64,000 nt of DNA from Hallella mizrahii (lineage in GTDB: Bacteria > Bacteroidota > Bacteroidia > Bacteroidales > Bacteroidaceae), in assembly GCF_009695775.1 (NCBI RefSeq), contig NZ_VUNG01000005.1, forward strand, positions 1-64,000, written 5' to 3'. Positions 7,643 through 16,585 of this stretch are shown piece after piece. Each line of letters starts with the position of its first letter. Position 1 is the first letter of the stretch. Both the position numbers and the translations under genes were made by a program. The notes under the pieces are model-generated. The model had not been told where the DNA came from and did no database searches. It saw nothing but the letters and a program-made list of their open reading frames with translations.

Positions 7643-8731
7643 TTACTTCACGTAAACAACAGCAATACGGTTGGATGTAGTACCCTGAACACCCTTACCA
7701 ATAGCCTCATCGACTACGACACCGTTCTTCTTGAGATACTTGGCAACCTCGTCAGCACGAGCCTGAGACAGTCTGTCGTTGACCTCTTTGCTGCCCTCTG
7801 GAGAAGCAGTACCAACGATCTGAACATGCTTGCCGCTCTTCACAGCGTCGAGAGCCTTCTTAGCCTCCTTGGTCAGGAAGCTCTTGCCCTGAGCGAATGT
7901 CACGAAGACAAGGTTCTCTACCTTCACCTCCTGAGAAGCCGGAGCCTCTTTGACGACTTCCTTGACGATCTCCTTAGGCTTCTTAGCCAGCTCGTCGCGC
8001 AGGTCGTTGATCGTGCTGTTGAGCTGATCGATCTCAGCCTGGTCGTAAGGCTTCACGATATTGAAGTTGTGTGTGCCATTGCTGTTCTTGAACTTGTAGA
8101 CAACACCAGCGTTGAGCTGAACGTAGCTATGGTTGATGTTGTACTTCATACCAGCGTTGGACAGATTGTAGTTGACACGGTCTGTATTGTCGTTCAAGCC
8201 ATAGTTGATAGAAGGCTCAACATAAGCCTGCCACTGCTTCTGGCTACCGAAGTTAAAGGCAAAGTCGATGCCCAACTTAGAAGTCAGATTGTTGCGGTAG
8301 TCGAAATCCTTGCTGCCTACGCGCTCGTTGTTGTGACCGAAGATATGACCCCAGCCCAGACCGGCAACAGGAATCACCTCGAAGCTGCGAGGCTCACCCT
8401 TGTAGCCACCGAACCAGTTGCTCAGGTTTACAGTACCCAGCAGGCTAGTGTTGAGGAAGCGGACAGCCGTACCGGTAGAAGCGAAAGGCTTATTGGAGAA
8501 ATAGGCGTTGCTCTCAACAGCGAGACCGAAGACAGGAGTGAACCAACGGCCAACGCGAACACCGAAGTTAGGATTGAGACCCTTCAGCCAGGCGTTGCCT
8601 GTGGTCTTTGTTGCCACACCGCCATTAACGCCAACGTAGATGTTGTCGAATGTCTTACTCTCCTGCACTGTCTGTGCAGATGCGCCAGCAGCGATCAGGG
8701 CTGCTGCCATCAAGGTAAATAACTTTTTCAT
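7643..8731 (-). CDS. OmpA-family outer-membrane porin
   Basis: A 362-residue protein with a signal peptide (MKKLFTLMAAALIAAGASAQ), an N-terminal eight-strand-type beta-barrel (about residues 30-210, alternating aromatic strands, e.g. VIPVAGLGWGH), a coiled linker (about 220-255, DQAEIDQLNSTINDLRDELAK) and a C-terminal OmpA peptidoglycan-binding domain (about 265-362). The domain contains VQIVGTASPEGSKEVNDRLS and SQARADEVAKYL, the Asp and Arg positions expected to bind diaminopimelate. It anchors the outer membrane to the cell wall. It has its own promoter and terminator, consistent with a highly expressed single-gene unit. Confidence 0.92.
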   Translation of the reverse strand: MKKLFTLMAAALIAAGASAQTVQESKTFDNIYVGVNGGVATKTTGNAWLKGLNPNFGVRVGRWFTPVFGLAVESNAYFSNKPFASTGTAVRFLNTSLLGTVNLSNWFGGYKGEPRSFEVIPVAGLGWGHIFGHNNERVGSKDFDYRNNLTSKLGIDFAFNFGSQKQWQAYVEPSINYGLNDNTDRVNYNLSNAGMKYNINHSYVQLNAGVVYKFKNSNGTHNFNIVKPYDQAEIDQLNSTINDLRDELAKKPKEIVKEVVKEAPASQEVKVENLVFVTFAQGKSFLTKEAKKALDAVKSGKHVQIVGTASPEGSKEVNDRLSQARADEVAKYLKKNGVVVDEAIGKGVQGTTSNRIAVVYVK

Positions 8732-8790
8732 AACTTATTTGTCTTTATGTAATTAATATATATTTCTGTTATGCTGCATACAAACTGTGT

Positions 8791-8823
8791 GCAAAGTAAA
8801 GGGATTTTTCTTAAACTTCCAAA
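8791..8823 (-). promoter_or_regulatory. Promoter of the ompA-like gene
   Basis: On the minus strand TTTGG (8819-8823) and TACTTTGC (8791-8798) are 20 bp apart, a good -33/-7 pair. The predicted leader is about 55 nt long. Confidence 0.6.
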
Positions 8824-8922
8824 TTATTTTAACACTTTGAAGGCAATAAAACATAAATTAACAAAAAGTATGGATTGGAGACTACAAAGCAAGAAGAAAA
8901 GGACAATTAGCAACCAAGAAAA

Positions 8923-8955
8923 AGGCAGATGACAGAAAGTCACTGTCACCTGCCT
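8923..8955 (-). terminator. Intrinsic terminator after the GH51 gene
   Basis: AGGCAG.TGACAG pairs with CTGTCA.CTGCCT (6+6 bp around one mismatch, 7-nt loop). On the minus strand it is followed by TTTTCTT. Confidence 0.65.
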
Positions 8956-8997
8956 ATATGTCAATCTACGAAAACGCTTATCGGCGAGTTCTCTACC

Positions 8998-11559
8998 CTA
9001 TTGCCGAGGGATTGTAATCACATTCACGGAATAGGGCTTTAGCTTAATCGCAGAACCACTGACACGAGTGGTCTCCACCTTAACATTCTTATCATTGGGC
9101 TGTCCGTAGAAGCCTACGGCCTCAGCACCTTGGGAAATCGTCATACCCTTCACATCCACTGTCAGGGACTGTGGCAAAGCGTTGACGAGTTTCACCCAGG
9201 TGGTTCCCGTCTTCTGATCCCGAACCACACTCGATGCCACACGATAGCGAATGGTCTCAGGCAAAGAGAAGTGAGAAGCGAGATAGTGGTCACCGGCACT
9301 GTTGCCCCACAGTTGCTGGGTATAATAGCTGGGAGTCAGCGACGTGATGCTGTCTGCATTGAAGTAGATCATGTCGGGATTCCAGTTCTGATGAGCCTCA
9401 TTGCAGAGTAGCGGTGCATAGCTTGCCATGCTGACGATATCGCCATTGCGCTCGACATTGCACAGGTGGATGGCCTCGACCAACGCATTCTCCACACGAC
9501 GGTCGCGGGATGCCCACTCGCCGAGATAGACTTTCGGGCCCTTGCGGTCGTAGTCGTCGTAGTAGTCCTGATGATGCAGGAACCATCCCGGTGACTCGTA
9601 GTAATGCTCGTCGACCATGTCGATCAGATCATGATGGGCTTTGGCAAAATGCCAGCCCTCGATATAGTCGGCCGACGGATTATGGAAGGGTCCCACCGTG
9701 CCACAGACGATGATGTCGGGATACTTCTCTTTAATGGCTTTGCATATCATCTCGTAGCGCTCCTCAAAGGTCGTGGAGACGAGATCTTCGTTGCCTATAC
9801 CGATATATTTAAGGTGGAACGGTGCCGGATGACCTGCGTCGGCACGCATCTTTGCCCACTTGGAAGTGGCCGGATCGCCATTAGCCCATTCGATCATGTG
9901 AAGGATCTCCTGACAGTAAGCCGGCATATCCGCCATCGGGATACCACCTTGCTGACCGCCGTAGCCGTCCTTATCGGCAGCGGAGTTCTGACAGGGTACG
10001 CCCGCAGCCAGCACGGGAAGTGGCTCGGCACCGATGTCCTCACAGAACTGGAAGTACTCGTAGAAGCCCAGTCCGCGTGTCTGATGGTATCCCCAAATAT
10101 TCTTCGCGGGCTTGCGGTCCTGCCAGGGGCCTACACTCTCGTTCCAGTGATAGATGTTGTCAAGCCCCTGACCATGGCTCATGCATCCCCCGGGGAAACG
10201 CACAAACTTTGGATGAAGGGCAGCAATGGCCTCTGCCAAGTCCTTTCGGAGCCCATGTCCCTTGAAGGTGTCGTGAGGAAAGAGGCTCACCATGTCTACG
10301 GCGATGCTGTCGTCTTTCAGAGGGGTCAGCATGAGCCTGACCTGACTCTTCAAGGCTTTCTTGTCAATGACCAAAGGCAGAGCGTAGCGCTGCCAGCCCT
10401 CTCCCTCAACTTTCACCTTCTCTTTTGCAAGCATCTCACCCTTGTCGTCGACCAGACTCACCAGCAACTGGTTCTTGCGTCCATTGTTGCAACGGACAAA
10501 AACGGAGAAGTCGAACTGCTGGAGCGGCTCAGCCATCACTCTGCCCCACCCCGTATTATAGAGTGTGTCTTGCTTGGCCAGAAGTACATAGTGAGGATTG
10601 TTTTTGCTCAGAGGCTCCGCCGTGCTGACACGAATCGGATGATTGCTCTTCCATGCCGTCGTAGCATCCCAACCACGATGATCGTCGGAAGTATACTCGA
10701 AATCGCGGTTTTGGACAAGTTCGGCATAGAGGCCTCCATCGGCAGCATAGCTGATGTCCTCGAAGAAAACGCCCATCAGCCGGTCACTGATCGTCTTTTG
10801 CTTTGACGGATCAATGGTCAGTGTTGTCGTCAGCGGTGCGGTGAGAGAAGCGAAACGCGTCGCGTCGTCCTTCATGGTCTCAGCACTCATGCGGGCATCA
10901 TTGGCCATGGCGTCGAAATACTGGAAGAGATAATCCAACTGCAGCTTAGGCACGTCGAAGGAATTACCCTGAAAAGTGGTGCCGGCAATGGTCGCTGTGT
11001 CACGCATCCAGGCAGCATCCTCTATCGTGCTCGCATCGGCAGATTCCGTGAAATGGCGGAAGTCATTGGAAGCCTGCACATAATGGCGGGAACCATCCTT
11101 AGCCTTGAAATAGATGTCGATATTGTCGGGATCCATCTGGAACATGATCGGCTCCAACACACCTTTCTCTTTAACTCGCGGATAGTCCTGCGGGCGCCAT
11201 GTCACCAAGTCTTCACTGTAGGCAGCCGCAAAGCAGGGCGCATAGTTGTTGACCGAGAAGAGCAGTCGCCACGTTCCGTCCTGAGCCTGAATGACATAAG
11301 GCGAGTACATCTTCTTTTCGCTGCCCCACGCACCATAGTCCGAACCACAGAGCTGTCCTATGTCCTGCCACTGGTTGCGATCAGTGAAGTAGGCTACATG
11401 TAATCCCTTGGTCGGTCCGGGAGAATAGAGAAAAAGCTGACATGTGGTGTCACGCCCGGCTATCTCATAGGAAGGCTGTTGACGTTGTCCCCAAACTGCC
11501 GATGGCAGTGAGGCTGTAACGAATAGCGATGTAGAGAAGAGTAATAGTTTGGTGTTCAT
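8998..11559 (-). CDS. GH51 alpha-L-arabinofuranosidase with N-terminal propeller-like domain
   Basis: An 853-residue secreted enzyme that should remove arabinose side chains from plant polysaccharide. A signal peptide (to about residue 24) is followed by a GH43-like beta-propeller region (about 30-190: YSPYVIQAQDGTWRLLFS, YSEDLVTWRP). GH51 starts about 250 (GVFFEDISYAADGGLYAELV), with a CBM4/9-like insertion about 270-420, then the barrel: KFVRFPGGC, acid/base Glu in GIGNED and nucleophile Glu in VYLGEWAS. A C-terminal beta-domain ends at NVITIPRQ. It ends in TAG, one of the few genes here to do so. No SusC/SusD partners are nearby. Whether the propeller domain is catalytic is not evident. 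Confidence 0.88.
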   Translation of the reverse strand: MNTKLLLFSTSLFVTASLPSAVWGQRQQPSYEIAGRDTTCQLFLYSPGPTKGLHVAYFTDRNQWQDIGQLCGSDYGAWGSEKKMYSPYVIQAQDGTWRLLFSVNNYAPCFAAAYSEDLVTWRPQDYPRVKEKGVLEPIMFQMDPDNIDIYFKAKDGSRHYVQASNDFRHFTESADASTIEDAAWMRDTATIAGTTFQGNSFDVPKLQLDYLFQYFDAMANDARMSAETMKDDATRFASLTAPLTTTLTIDPSKQKTISDRLMGVFFEDISYAADGGLYAELVQNRDFEYTSDDHRGWDATTAWKSNHPIRVSTAEPLSKNNPHYVLLAKQDTLYNTGWGRVMAEPLQQFDFSVFVRCNNGRKNQLLVSLVDDKGEMLAKEKVKVEGEGWQRYALPLVIDKKALKSQVRLMLTPLKDDSIAVDMVSLFPHDTFKGHGLRKDLAEAIAALHPKFVRFPGGCMSHGQGLDNIYHWNESVGPWQDRKPAKNIWGYHQTRGLGFYEYFQFCEDIGAEPLPVLAAGVPCQNSAADKDGYGGQQGGIPMADMPAYCQEILHMIEWANGDPATSKWAKMRADAGHPAPFHLKYIGIGNEDLVSTTFEERYEMICKAIKEKYPDIIVCGTVGPFHNPSADYIEGWHFAKAHHDLIDMVDEHYYESPGWFLHHQDYYDDYDRKGPKVYLGEWASRDRRVENALVEAIHLCNVERNGDIVSMASYAPLLCNEAHQNWNPDMIYFNADSITSLTPSYYTQQLWGNSAGDHYLASHFSLPETIRYRVASSVVRDQKTGTTWVKLVNALPQSLTVDVKGMTISQGAEAVGFYGQPNDKNVKVETTRVSGSAIKLKPYSVNVITIPRQ

Positions 11560-11610
11560 CGGTAGAAATTTTGAAATGGGAAGTAGATTCTTTTAAACAG
11601 CAAAAGCAGT

Positions 11611-11628
11611 GAGCCCCCGAAGGGGCCC
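11611..11628 (-). terminator. Probable terminator after folD
   Basis: A GC-rich hairpin (GCCCC/GGGGC) lies 7-24 bp past the folD stop on the minus strand. It is followed by a moderately T-rich stretch. Confidence 0.5.
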
Positions 11629-11634
11629 ATTACC

Positions 11635-12516
11635 TTATTTGTAGTATTCCTTCTTAGCTGCGGCCAGCGTATTCTTCATCAATGAGCAGATCGTCATAGG
11701 ACCTACACCTCCGGGAACCGGTGTGATGAATGAGCACTTCGGTGCCACCTCGTCGAACTTCACGTCGCCATTGAGACGGAAACCTTTCTTCTTTGTAGCA
11801 TCGGGCACACGCGTAGTCCCGACATCGATGATGACTGCGCCTTCCTTCACCATGTCGGCAGTGACAAAGTCAGGACGACCGATAGCCGCAATGATGATGT
11901 CTGCTTCACGGCACTCAGCCTTGATGTCCTTAGTATGGGAGTGGCAGACCGTCACCGTGGCGTCGCCATATTGCTTCTGCATCATCAGCTGAGCCATCGG
12001 CTTGCCGACAATGTTGCTACGCCCCAGCACCACACATTTTTTTCCGGATGTCTCGATATGGTAGTGCTGCAAGAGCGTCATGATGCCTAACGGTGTTGCT
12101 GACACAAAGCACGGAAGGCCAATGGCCATGCGGCCTACGTTGATCGGATGGAAGCCGTCGACATCCTTGCGATAGTCAATGGCCATGATGATCTTCTGCT
12201 CATCGATATGCTTCGGCAGAGGCAGCTGTACGATGAAGCCATCAATCTGAGGGTCATTGTTGAGCTTGGCCACACAGGCGAGAAGCTCCTCCTCAGTGAC
12301 ATCATCCTCATAGCGGATCAGACGGGACTCGAAACCGCACTGCTCGCAGGCGATGACCTTGTTTTTGACATAGGTCTCGGAACCGCCATCATGCCCCACC
12401 AACACGGCAGCCAGACAAGGACGCTTAGCGCCATTGGCCACCATTTCCTTCACTTCCTCGGCAATCTGCTGCTTGATGGCAGTAGCAGTGGCCTTTCCAT
12501 CTATCAACGTGTACAT
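11635..12516 (-). CDS. folD: Bifunctional methylenetetrahydrofolate dehydrogenase / methenyl-THF cyclohydrolase FolD
   Basis: A 293-residue cytosolic enzyme interconverting 5,10-methylene-, methenyl- and 10-formyl-tetrahydrofolate with NADP. Hallmarks: SETYVKNK with the catalytic Lys, [21 protein letters not shown], the nucleotide-binding [14 protein letters not shown] and the C-terminal signature [11 protein letters not shown]. Full family length. It lies 9 bp downstream of ffh, so the two are probably co-transcribed; a hairpin follows the stop. Confidence 0.96.
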   Translation of the reverse strand: MYTLIDGKATATAIKQQIAEEVKEMVANGAKRPCLAAVLVGHDGGSETYVKNKVIACEQCGFESRLIRYEDDVTEEELLACVAKLNNDPQIDGFIVQLPLPKHIDEQKIIMAIDYRKDVDGFHPINVGRMAIGLPCFVSATPLGIMTLLQHYHIETSGKKCVVLGRSNIVGKPMAQLMMQKQYGDATVTVCHSHTKDIKAECREADIIIAAIGRPDFVTADMVKEGAVIIDVGTTRVPDATKKKGFRLNGDVKFDEVAPKCSFITPVPGGVGPMTICSLMKNTLAAAKKEYYK

Positions 12517-12525
12517 AGCTTATAT

Positions 12526-13869
12526 TTATTGATTCATTGCGCCTTTCATGCGCGCCATATTTGCCATCATAGACTTCATCTGGCTGCCGGTGACCATCTT
12601 CATCATCTTGCGGGTCTGATCAAACTGCTTGATGAGTCGGTTGACCTCCTGAATAGATGTGCCGGAACCTTTGGCAATGCGCTGGCGACGGCTCACGTTG
12701 AGCACCTCGGGATGAGTACGCTCCTGCGGCGTCATACTGCGAATGATCGCCTCAATACCATTGAAGGCATTGTCGTCGATGTCGATATCCTTAATAGCCT
12801 TGCCCACACCGGGAATCATAGAGGCCAGCTCCTTCAGATTGCCCATCTTCTTGATCTGCTCAATCTGATTGAGGAAGTCGTTGAAGTCGAACTTGTTTTT
12901 CTGAATCTTCTTTTGCAGTTTGCGTGCCTCTTCCTCGTCGAACTGCTCCTGGGCACGCTCCACGAGAGAGACCACGTCGCCCATACCGAGAATACGGTCA
13001 GCCATACGGTCGGGATGGAACACGTCGATGGCCTCCATCTTCTCGCCGGTACCGATGAACTTAATGGGCTTGGTGACAACCGTACGGATGGAGAGAGCTG
13101 CACCACCACGGGTATCACCATCGAGCTTGGTAAGAACGACACCATCGAAATCCAAACGGTCGTTGAATTCCTTGGCAGTGTTGACGGCATCCTGACCCGT
13201 CATGGAGTCAACGACGAAGAGTGTCTCATCAGGCTTAACAGTCTCTTTCAAGGAAGCTATCTCATCCATCATCTGCTCGTCGACAGCCAGACGGCCGGCA
13301 GTATCGATGATGACCGTGTCATAGCCTTTGGCCTTGGCTTCCTGGATGGCGTGGAGGGCAATCTCGTTAACGTTTTTGTTCTCAGGCTCTGTATAGACGG
13401 GAACGTCGATCTGGCTACCTACGACCTTCAACTGATCGATAGCTGCCGGACGATAAACGTCACAAGCCACCAACAGCGGATTGCGGTGCTGTTTGGTCTT
13501 CAGCATATTGGCCAACTTGCCACTGAACGTGGTCTTACCGGAACCTTGCAGACCGGACATCAAAATAATGGCTGGTTTCTGTTCCAAATGCAACTCTGCA
13601 GCCTCGCCACCCATAAGGCTGGCCAGCTCATCGTGCACGATCTTGACCATCATCTGCCCAGGCTTCACGGCCGTAAGCACATTCTGACCAAGAGCTTTCT
13701 TCTTTACCGTGTCGGTAAATGTCTTGGCTACCTTATAGTTGACATCGGCATCCAGCAATGCACGCCGCACGTCCTTGAGCGTCTCTGCGACATTGATCTC
13801 GGTGATCTTACCTTCACCTTTCAATATCTTGAACGACCGCTCAAGACGGTCACTTAAATTCTCAAACAT
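12526..13869 (-). CDS. ffh: Signal recognition particle protein Ffh (SRP54)
   Basis: A 447-residue GTPase that binds 4.5S RNA and signal sequences to target nascent membrane proteins. N domain residues 1-95; G domain with G1 SGLQGSGKTT, DVYRPAAIDQL, G3 DTAGR and G4 TKLDGD; methionine-rich M domain from about 300 (IPGVGKAIK, SMTPQERTHPEVLN, RRQRIAKGSGTSIQEVN) ending in MKSMMANMARMKGAM. Full length. First gene of the ffh-folD unit, with a perfect -7 box upstream. Confidence 0.97.
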   Translation of the reverse strand: MFENLSDRLERSFKILKGEGKITEINVAETLKDVRRALLDADVNYKVAKTFTDTVKKKALGQNVLTAVKPGQMMVKIVHDELASLMGGEAAELHLEQKPAIILMSGLQGSGKTTFSGKLANMLKTKQHRNPLLVACDVYRPAAIDQLKVVGSQIDVPVYTEPENKNVNEIALHAIQEAKAKGYDTVIIDTAGRLAVDEQMMDEIASLKETVKPDETLFVVDSMTGQDAVNTAKEFNDRLDFDGVVLTKLDGDTRGGAALSIRTVVTKPIKFIGTGEKMEAIDVFHPDRMADRILGMGDVVSLVERAQEQFDEEEARKLQKKIQKNKFDFNDFLNQIEQIKKMGNLKELASMIPGVGKAIKDIDIDDNAFNGIEAIIRSMTPQERTHPEVLNVSRRQRIAKGSGTSIQEVNRLIKQFDQTRKMMKMVTGSQMKSMMANMARMKGAMNQ

Positions 13870-13902
13870 AATGTTAGTCCTATTCTATGATTAATTATAC
13901 TT

Positions 13903-13911
13903 GCAAAGATA
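13903..13911 (-). promoter_or_regulatory. -7 element of ffh-folD
   Basis: TATCTTTGC on the minus strand, 34 bp before the ffh start, is a perfect consensus match. Confidence 0.6.
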
Positions 13912-13962
13912 CAGAAAAAAAACGAAACAGCGTCTTTTTAACTGTGTAATCATAGAAAAAAG

Positions 13963-14033
13963 ACAAAAAGCATGAGCTTCGAAAAAGACAAAAGTATGAG
14001 CACGGAAAAGACAAAAGTATGAGCACGGAAAAG
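13963..14033. repeat. Short tandem repeat, 23-bp unit
   Basis: The unit ACAAAAGTATGAGCACGG plus AAAAG occurs twice perfectly (13988-14010, 14011-14033). A degenerate 25-bp copy precedes it. It sits between ffh and the tRNA-Asp genes and has no coding content I can support. Confidence 0.7.
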
Positions 14034-14120
14034 CACGCTTTCCAAAATCACATCTCAATAGAGCGAGATGAAAATCTATGGACACAAAAAAAGAGTCCCT
14101 CGTGGAGGAACTCTCTTCAG

Positions 14121-14194
14121 CGGTGCGTACGAGATTCGGACTCGTGACCTCCTGCGTGACAGGCAGGCATTCTAACCAACTGAACTAACGCACC
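14121..14194 (-). tRNA. tRNA-Asp (GTC), copy A, with C at position 55
   Basis: A 74-nt cloverleaf on the minus strand: acceptor GGTGCGT/ACGCACC, anticodon loop CTGTCAC with anticodon GTC, discriminator G, CCA not encoded. The T-loop reads TCCGAAT where copy B has the canonical TTCGAAT, so the universally conserved U55 (pseudouridine, pairs with G18) is C. It may be a decaying duplicate. Confidence 0.9.
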
Positions 14195-14217
14195 AAAATA
14201 AATTTTGACCGCCTAAG

Positions 14218-14291
14218 CGGTGCGTACGAGATTCGAACTCGTGACCTCCTGCGTGACAGGCAGGCATTCTAACCAACTGAACTAACGCACC
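14218..14291 (-). tRNA. tRNA-Asp (GTC), copy B
   Basis: A 74-nt cloverleaf, identical to copy A except for a canonical T-loop TTCGAAT. Anticodon GTC. It lies 23 bp upstream of copy A on the minus strand, so both probably come from one transcript. Confidence 0.95.
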
Positions 14292-14378
14292 ATTTTGTGA
14301 TCTTTGCGCCTCATTTCTGAATTGCGAGTGCAAAGGTACTCGTTTTTTCTGAAACCTCCAAATAATTGGCCAACTTTT

Positions 14379-14927
14379 TTACAAAAAAAATTGCAGAAGC
14401 TCTACATCGTGATATTCTTTCCCATCGTAGAGCCAATCCTTGAGCAGTGCATTTTGTTGAAAGCCAATGGATTTTAAAAGCTTCAGACAATACGTGTTAT
14501 CCCGAGCCACAAAAGCATAGAGTTGATGCAGATGCAGCACCTCACGGGTATAAGTGATCAGTTCCTCCATAGCGGCTCTGCCATATCCTTGGTCACGATA
14601 AGCTTTCTGAATAACCAGTCCCACTTCGGCCCGCAGGTGCTGAGGATTGAAATTTATCAAGTCGACGATACCTACGACATTCGCTCCACTGACATCGGTA
14701 ACAATCAGGCGCAGTTGCTTGTCGGTGAAGATGTCGCCCGTTGTATTGGCGATATAGTCGTGAAGCACATAGCGGGAATAGGGAACATTGGTGCTGCCCA
14801 CCTGCCACAGGTCGTAATCGTTCTCAATACGATAGAGCAGATCCAAGTCCTCTGGCTCCATCGCACGCAGCAGTACAAAGGGATGACGATGGGAACAAGA
14901 TGAGGAAATTGAAGAATTCTTTTCCAT
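14379..14927 (-). CDS. GNAT-family N-acetyltransferase
   Basis: A 182-residue protein of the RimJ/RimL/SpeG-like branch of GNAT acetyltransferases, transferring acetyl from acetyl-CoA to an amine. Motif order: LLRAMEPEDLDLLYRIEND, beta-4 GANVVGIVDLINFN, EVGLVIQKAYRDQGYGRAAM with the Q/RxxGxG acetyl-CoA loop, and LYAFVARDNTYCLKLLKSIGF. The substrate cannot be deduced. It lies 32 bp downstream of the glycosyltransferase gene on the same strand and may end that operon. Confidence 0.85.
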   Translation of the reverse strand: MEKNSSISSSCSHRHPFVLLRAMEPEDLDLLYRIENDYDLWQVGSTNVPYSRYVLHDYIANTTGDIFTDKQLRLIVTDVSGANVVGIVDLINFNPQHLRAEVGLVIQKAYRDQGYGRAAMEELITYTREVLHLHQLYAFVARDNTYCLKLLKSIGFQQNALLKDWLYDGKEYHDVELLQFFL

Positions 14928-14959
14928 GACGACCTAATTACATTTTATTTATATAGGTA

Positions 14960-16168
14960 TTATGTATGAGCTGAATCAGAGGTAAACACATCCTTCGACG
15001 TGATGATAAGTTGTGCATCGGCATCGAGCCACCCCACAAGACACTGAGAAGGCTGGCTGTTGACCAGATCGAAAACTTTCTGATAGGAACACTGTTGGGT
15101 ATCGAAAACTATGTAGAGTGGCGAAAGATGACTCATAAGTATATCGGACACTATTTTCTGAACCTCATTCCACTGAGAGACGACATGAACCTCAGCGTTT
15201 AATCCATTGAAAGTGATAATATCCTCACATACGGACTGTGACGATGCAGAGACAAAAGCCACAAAAAGAGGATCTCGCCGGACTGACGGAGTGACAAAGC
15301 CGAGACTCTTGCGCATCTTATGCAACTGCATACTGACCAACGCTTGGAAAGCCTTCACGCAGATGGCTGTCTGCACCGGAATGTTGACAAGGATATTGAA
15401 GTGGCGAAAATGCTTACGATAGAAGATGAGCATAGCCTCATAGAAGACATGGACATACCGGAAACTGGACTTCTCGGTGCTCTCTCCTTTATAATGAAGC
15501 ATCTTATAGGGCAGATACCAGTTCTCCCACCCTGCCTTGAGGATACGATAGCTGAGATCGATATCCTCGCCATACATAAAGAAGTCCTCGTCTAAAAGGC
15601 CCACATCCTCCAGTGCTCTGCGGCGAAGCATACAAAAAGCACCACTGACGATCTCAATCTGCTCGGCCTGGTCCCAAGGATGGGCACACATATAATATTT
15701 ACCGATGCGAGGATGATGCGGAAAACAAGAGCACAGGCCGGAAAGTTTATAGAAAGATGTCATCGGCGTAGGAATACCACGACGGCTCTCCTTGGCATTC
15801 TCACCCGAGGCATCCATCATCCACACACCCGATGCTCCAGCACGAGGATGAGTATCCATAAACGACAGCACGCGGGGAATGAGTGTCTCACTCAACACCG
15901 TGTCGGGATTGAGCAGCAGTACATACTCGCCATGGCTCATCGTGATGGCTTTGTTGTTGGCCTTAGCAAAGCCAAGGTTATGATTGAGTCTGACTATCTT
16001 CACCCAAGGAAAACGGGATGCAAGATAGTCGACTGAACCGTCACGGGAATGGTTGTCCATCACAAAGACCTCAGCGTCCACTGTAGCCAATGAACGCTGA
16101 AGCGACTTCAAGCACTGCTCTACATAGTACTTGACATTGTAATTGACAATCACTACCGAGAGTTTCAT
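14960..16168 (-). CDS. Family 2 glycosyltransferase with C-terminal extension
   Basis: The start is taken at the ATG at 16168 (MKLSVVIVNYNVKYYV), which overlaps the upstream stop by four bases (ATGA); a longer frame upstream has no homology. The 402-residue protein has a GT-A fold: AEVFVMDNHSRDGSVDYL, the LLLNPDT metal site, and DEDFFMYGEDIDLSYRILKAG. This is the rhamnosyltransferase-like subgroup used for surface polysaccharide. A hydrophobic segment follows about residue 260 (VNIPVQTAICVKAFQAL), then about 110 residues of unfamiliar sequence longer than typical homologues. Co-transcribed with the membrane protein and recR. Confidence 0.88.
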   Translation of the reverse strand: MKLSVVIVNYNVKYYVEQCLKSLQRSLATVDAEVFVMDNHSRDGSVDYLASRFPWVKIVRLNHNLGFAKANNKAITMSHGEYVLLLNPDTVLSETLIPRVLSFMDTHPRAGASGVWMMDASGENAKESRRGIPTPMTSFYKLSGLCSCFPHHPRIGKYYMCAHPWDQAEQIEIVSGAFCMLRRRALEDVGLLDEDFFMYGEDIDLSYRILKAGWENWYLPYKMLHYKGESTEKSSFRYVHVFYEAMLIFYRKHFRHFNILVNIPVQTAICVKAFQALVSMQLHKMRKSLGFVTPSVRRDPLFVAFVSASSQSVCEDIITFNGLNAEVHVVSQWNEVQKIVSDILMSHLSPLYIVFDTQQCSYQKVFDLVNSQPSQCLVGWLDADAQLIITSKDVFTSDSAHT

Positions 16169-16581
16169 TTCATCTCCTGGATATATCTTGTACGGGTGGG
16201 ATAGACAAAAGCAAGACTCAACAACCCAATGATGCCCATATAACCAAAGGCAACATTCACAAACTGATAATAGAGCCATGTGTTGAGCATCATCGGCACA
16301 CAGAGCATCGCTAAGCGCAAGGTGCCCCAACGAAGCATGGCTTTGTCGCCATCACTGTGAATGGCAGACGCCACATGTTTCCACTTGAACAGTCGTAGAC
16401 TCAGAGGAATTAGGCAGATCGTAGCCACCTCCATGAAGATGGCCCAATAATAATCGGCAATACGGTCCGCCCCCCACTGTCCGACAAGCAGAATGTCATT
16501 CTCATACAAGACGACAAAACACAAGCTAATCAGCACTGAAAGGCCTGCTTCAAGTCGAAGTATATTCAATACGCTTTTCAT
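16165..16581 (-). CDS. Conserved four-helix membrane protein, unknown function
   Basis: About 138 residues from the ATG at 16581 (MKSVLNILRLEAG); an ATG at 16599 inside recR is possible but less likely. Four hydrophobic segments at about residues 10-30, 43-63, 86-106 and 108-130 are joined by short charged loops (FKWKHVASAIHSDGDK). It resembles a small membrane protein found beside recR in Prevotella-type genomes. No catalytic motif is visible. It overlaps the glycosyltransferase start and abuts recR, so the three genes are translationally linked. Confidence 0.7.
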   Translation of the reverse strand: MKSVLNILRLEAGLSVLISLCFVVLYENDILLVGQWGADRIADYYWAIFMEVATICLIPLSLRLFKWKHVASAIHSDGDKAMLRWGTLRLAMLCVPMMLNTWLYYQFVNVAFGYMGIIGLLSLAFVYPTRTRYIQEMK

Positions 16582-16585
16582 GATA

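Noticed and set aside
7628..8722. Plus-strand 364-codon frame opposite the ompA-like gene
   Set aside because: Antisense shadow; starts inside the ompA terminator region and has no signal or domain.
12148..13857. Long plus-strand open frame of 569 codons opposite ffh
   Set aside because: It is the antisense shadow of ffh and folD, which carry clear motifs on the minus strand; long antisense frames are expected from their codon usage.
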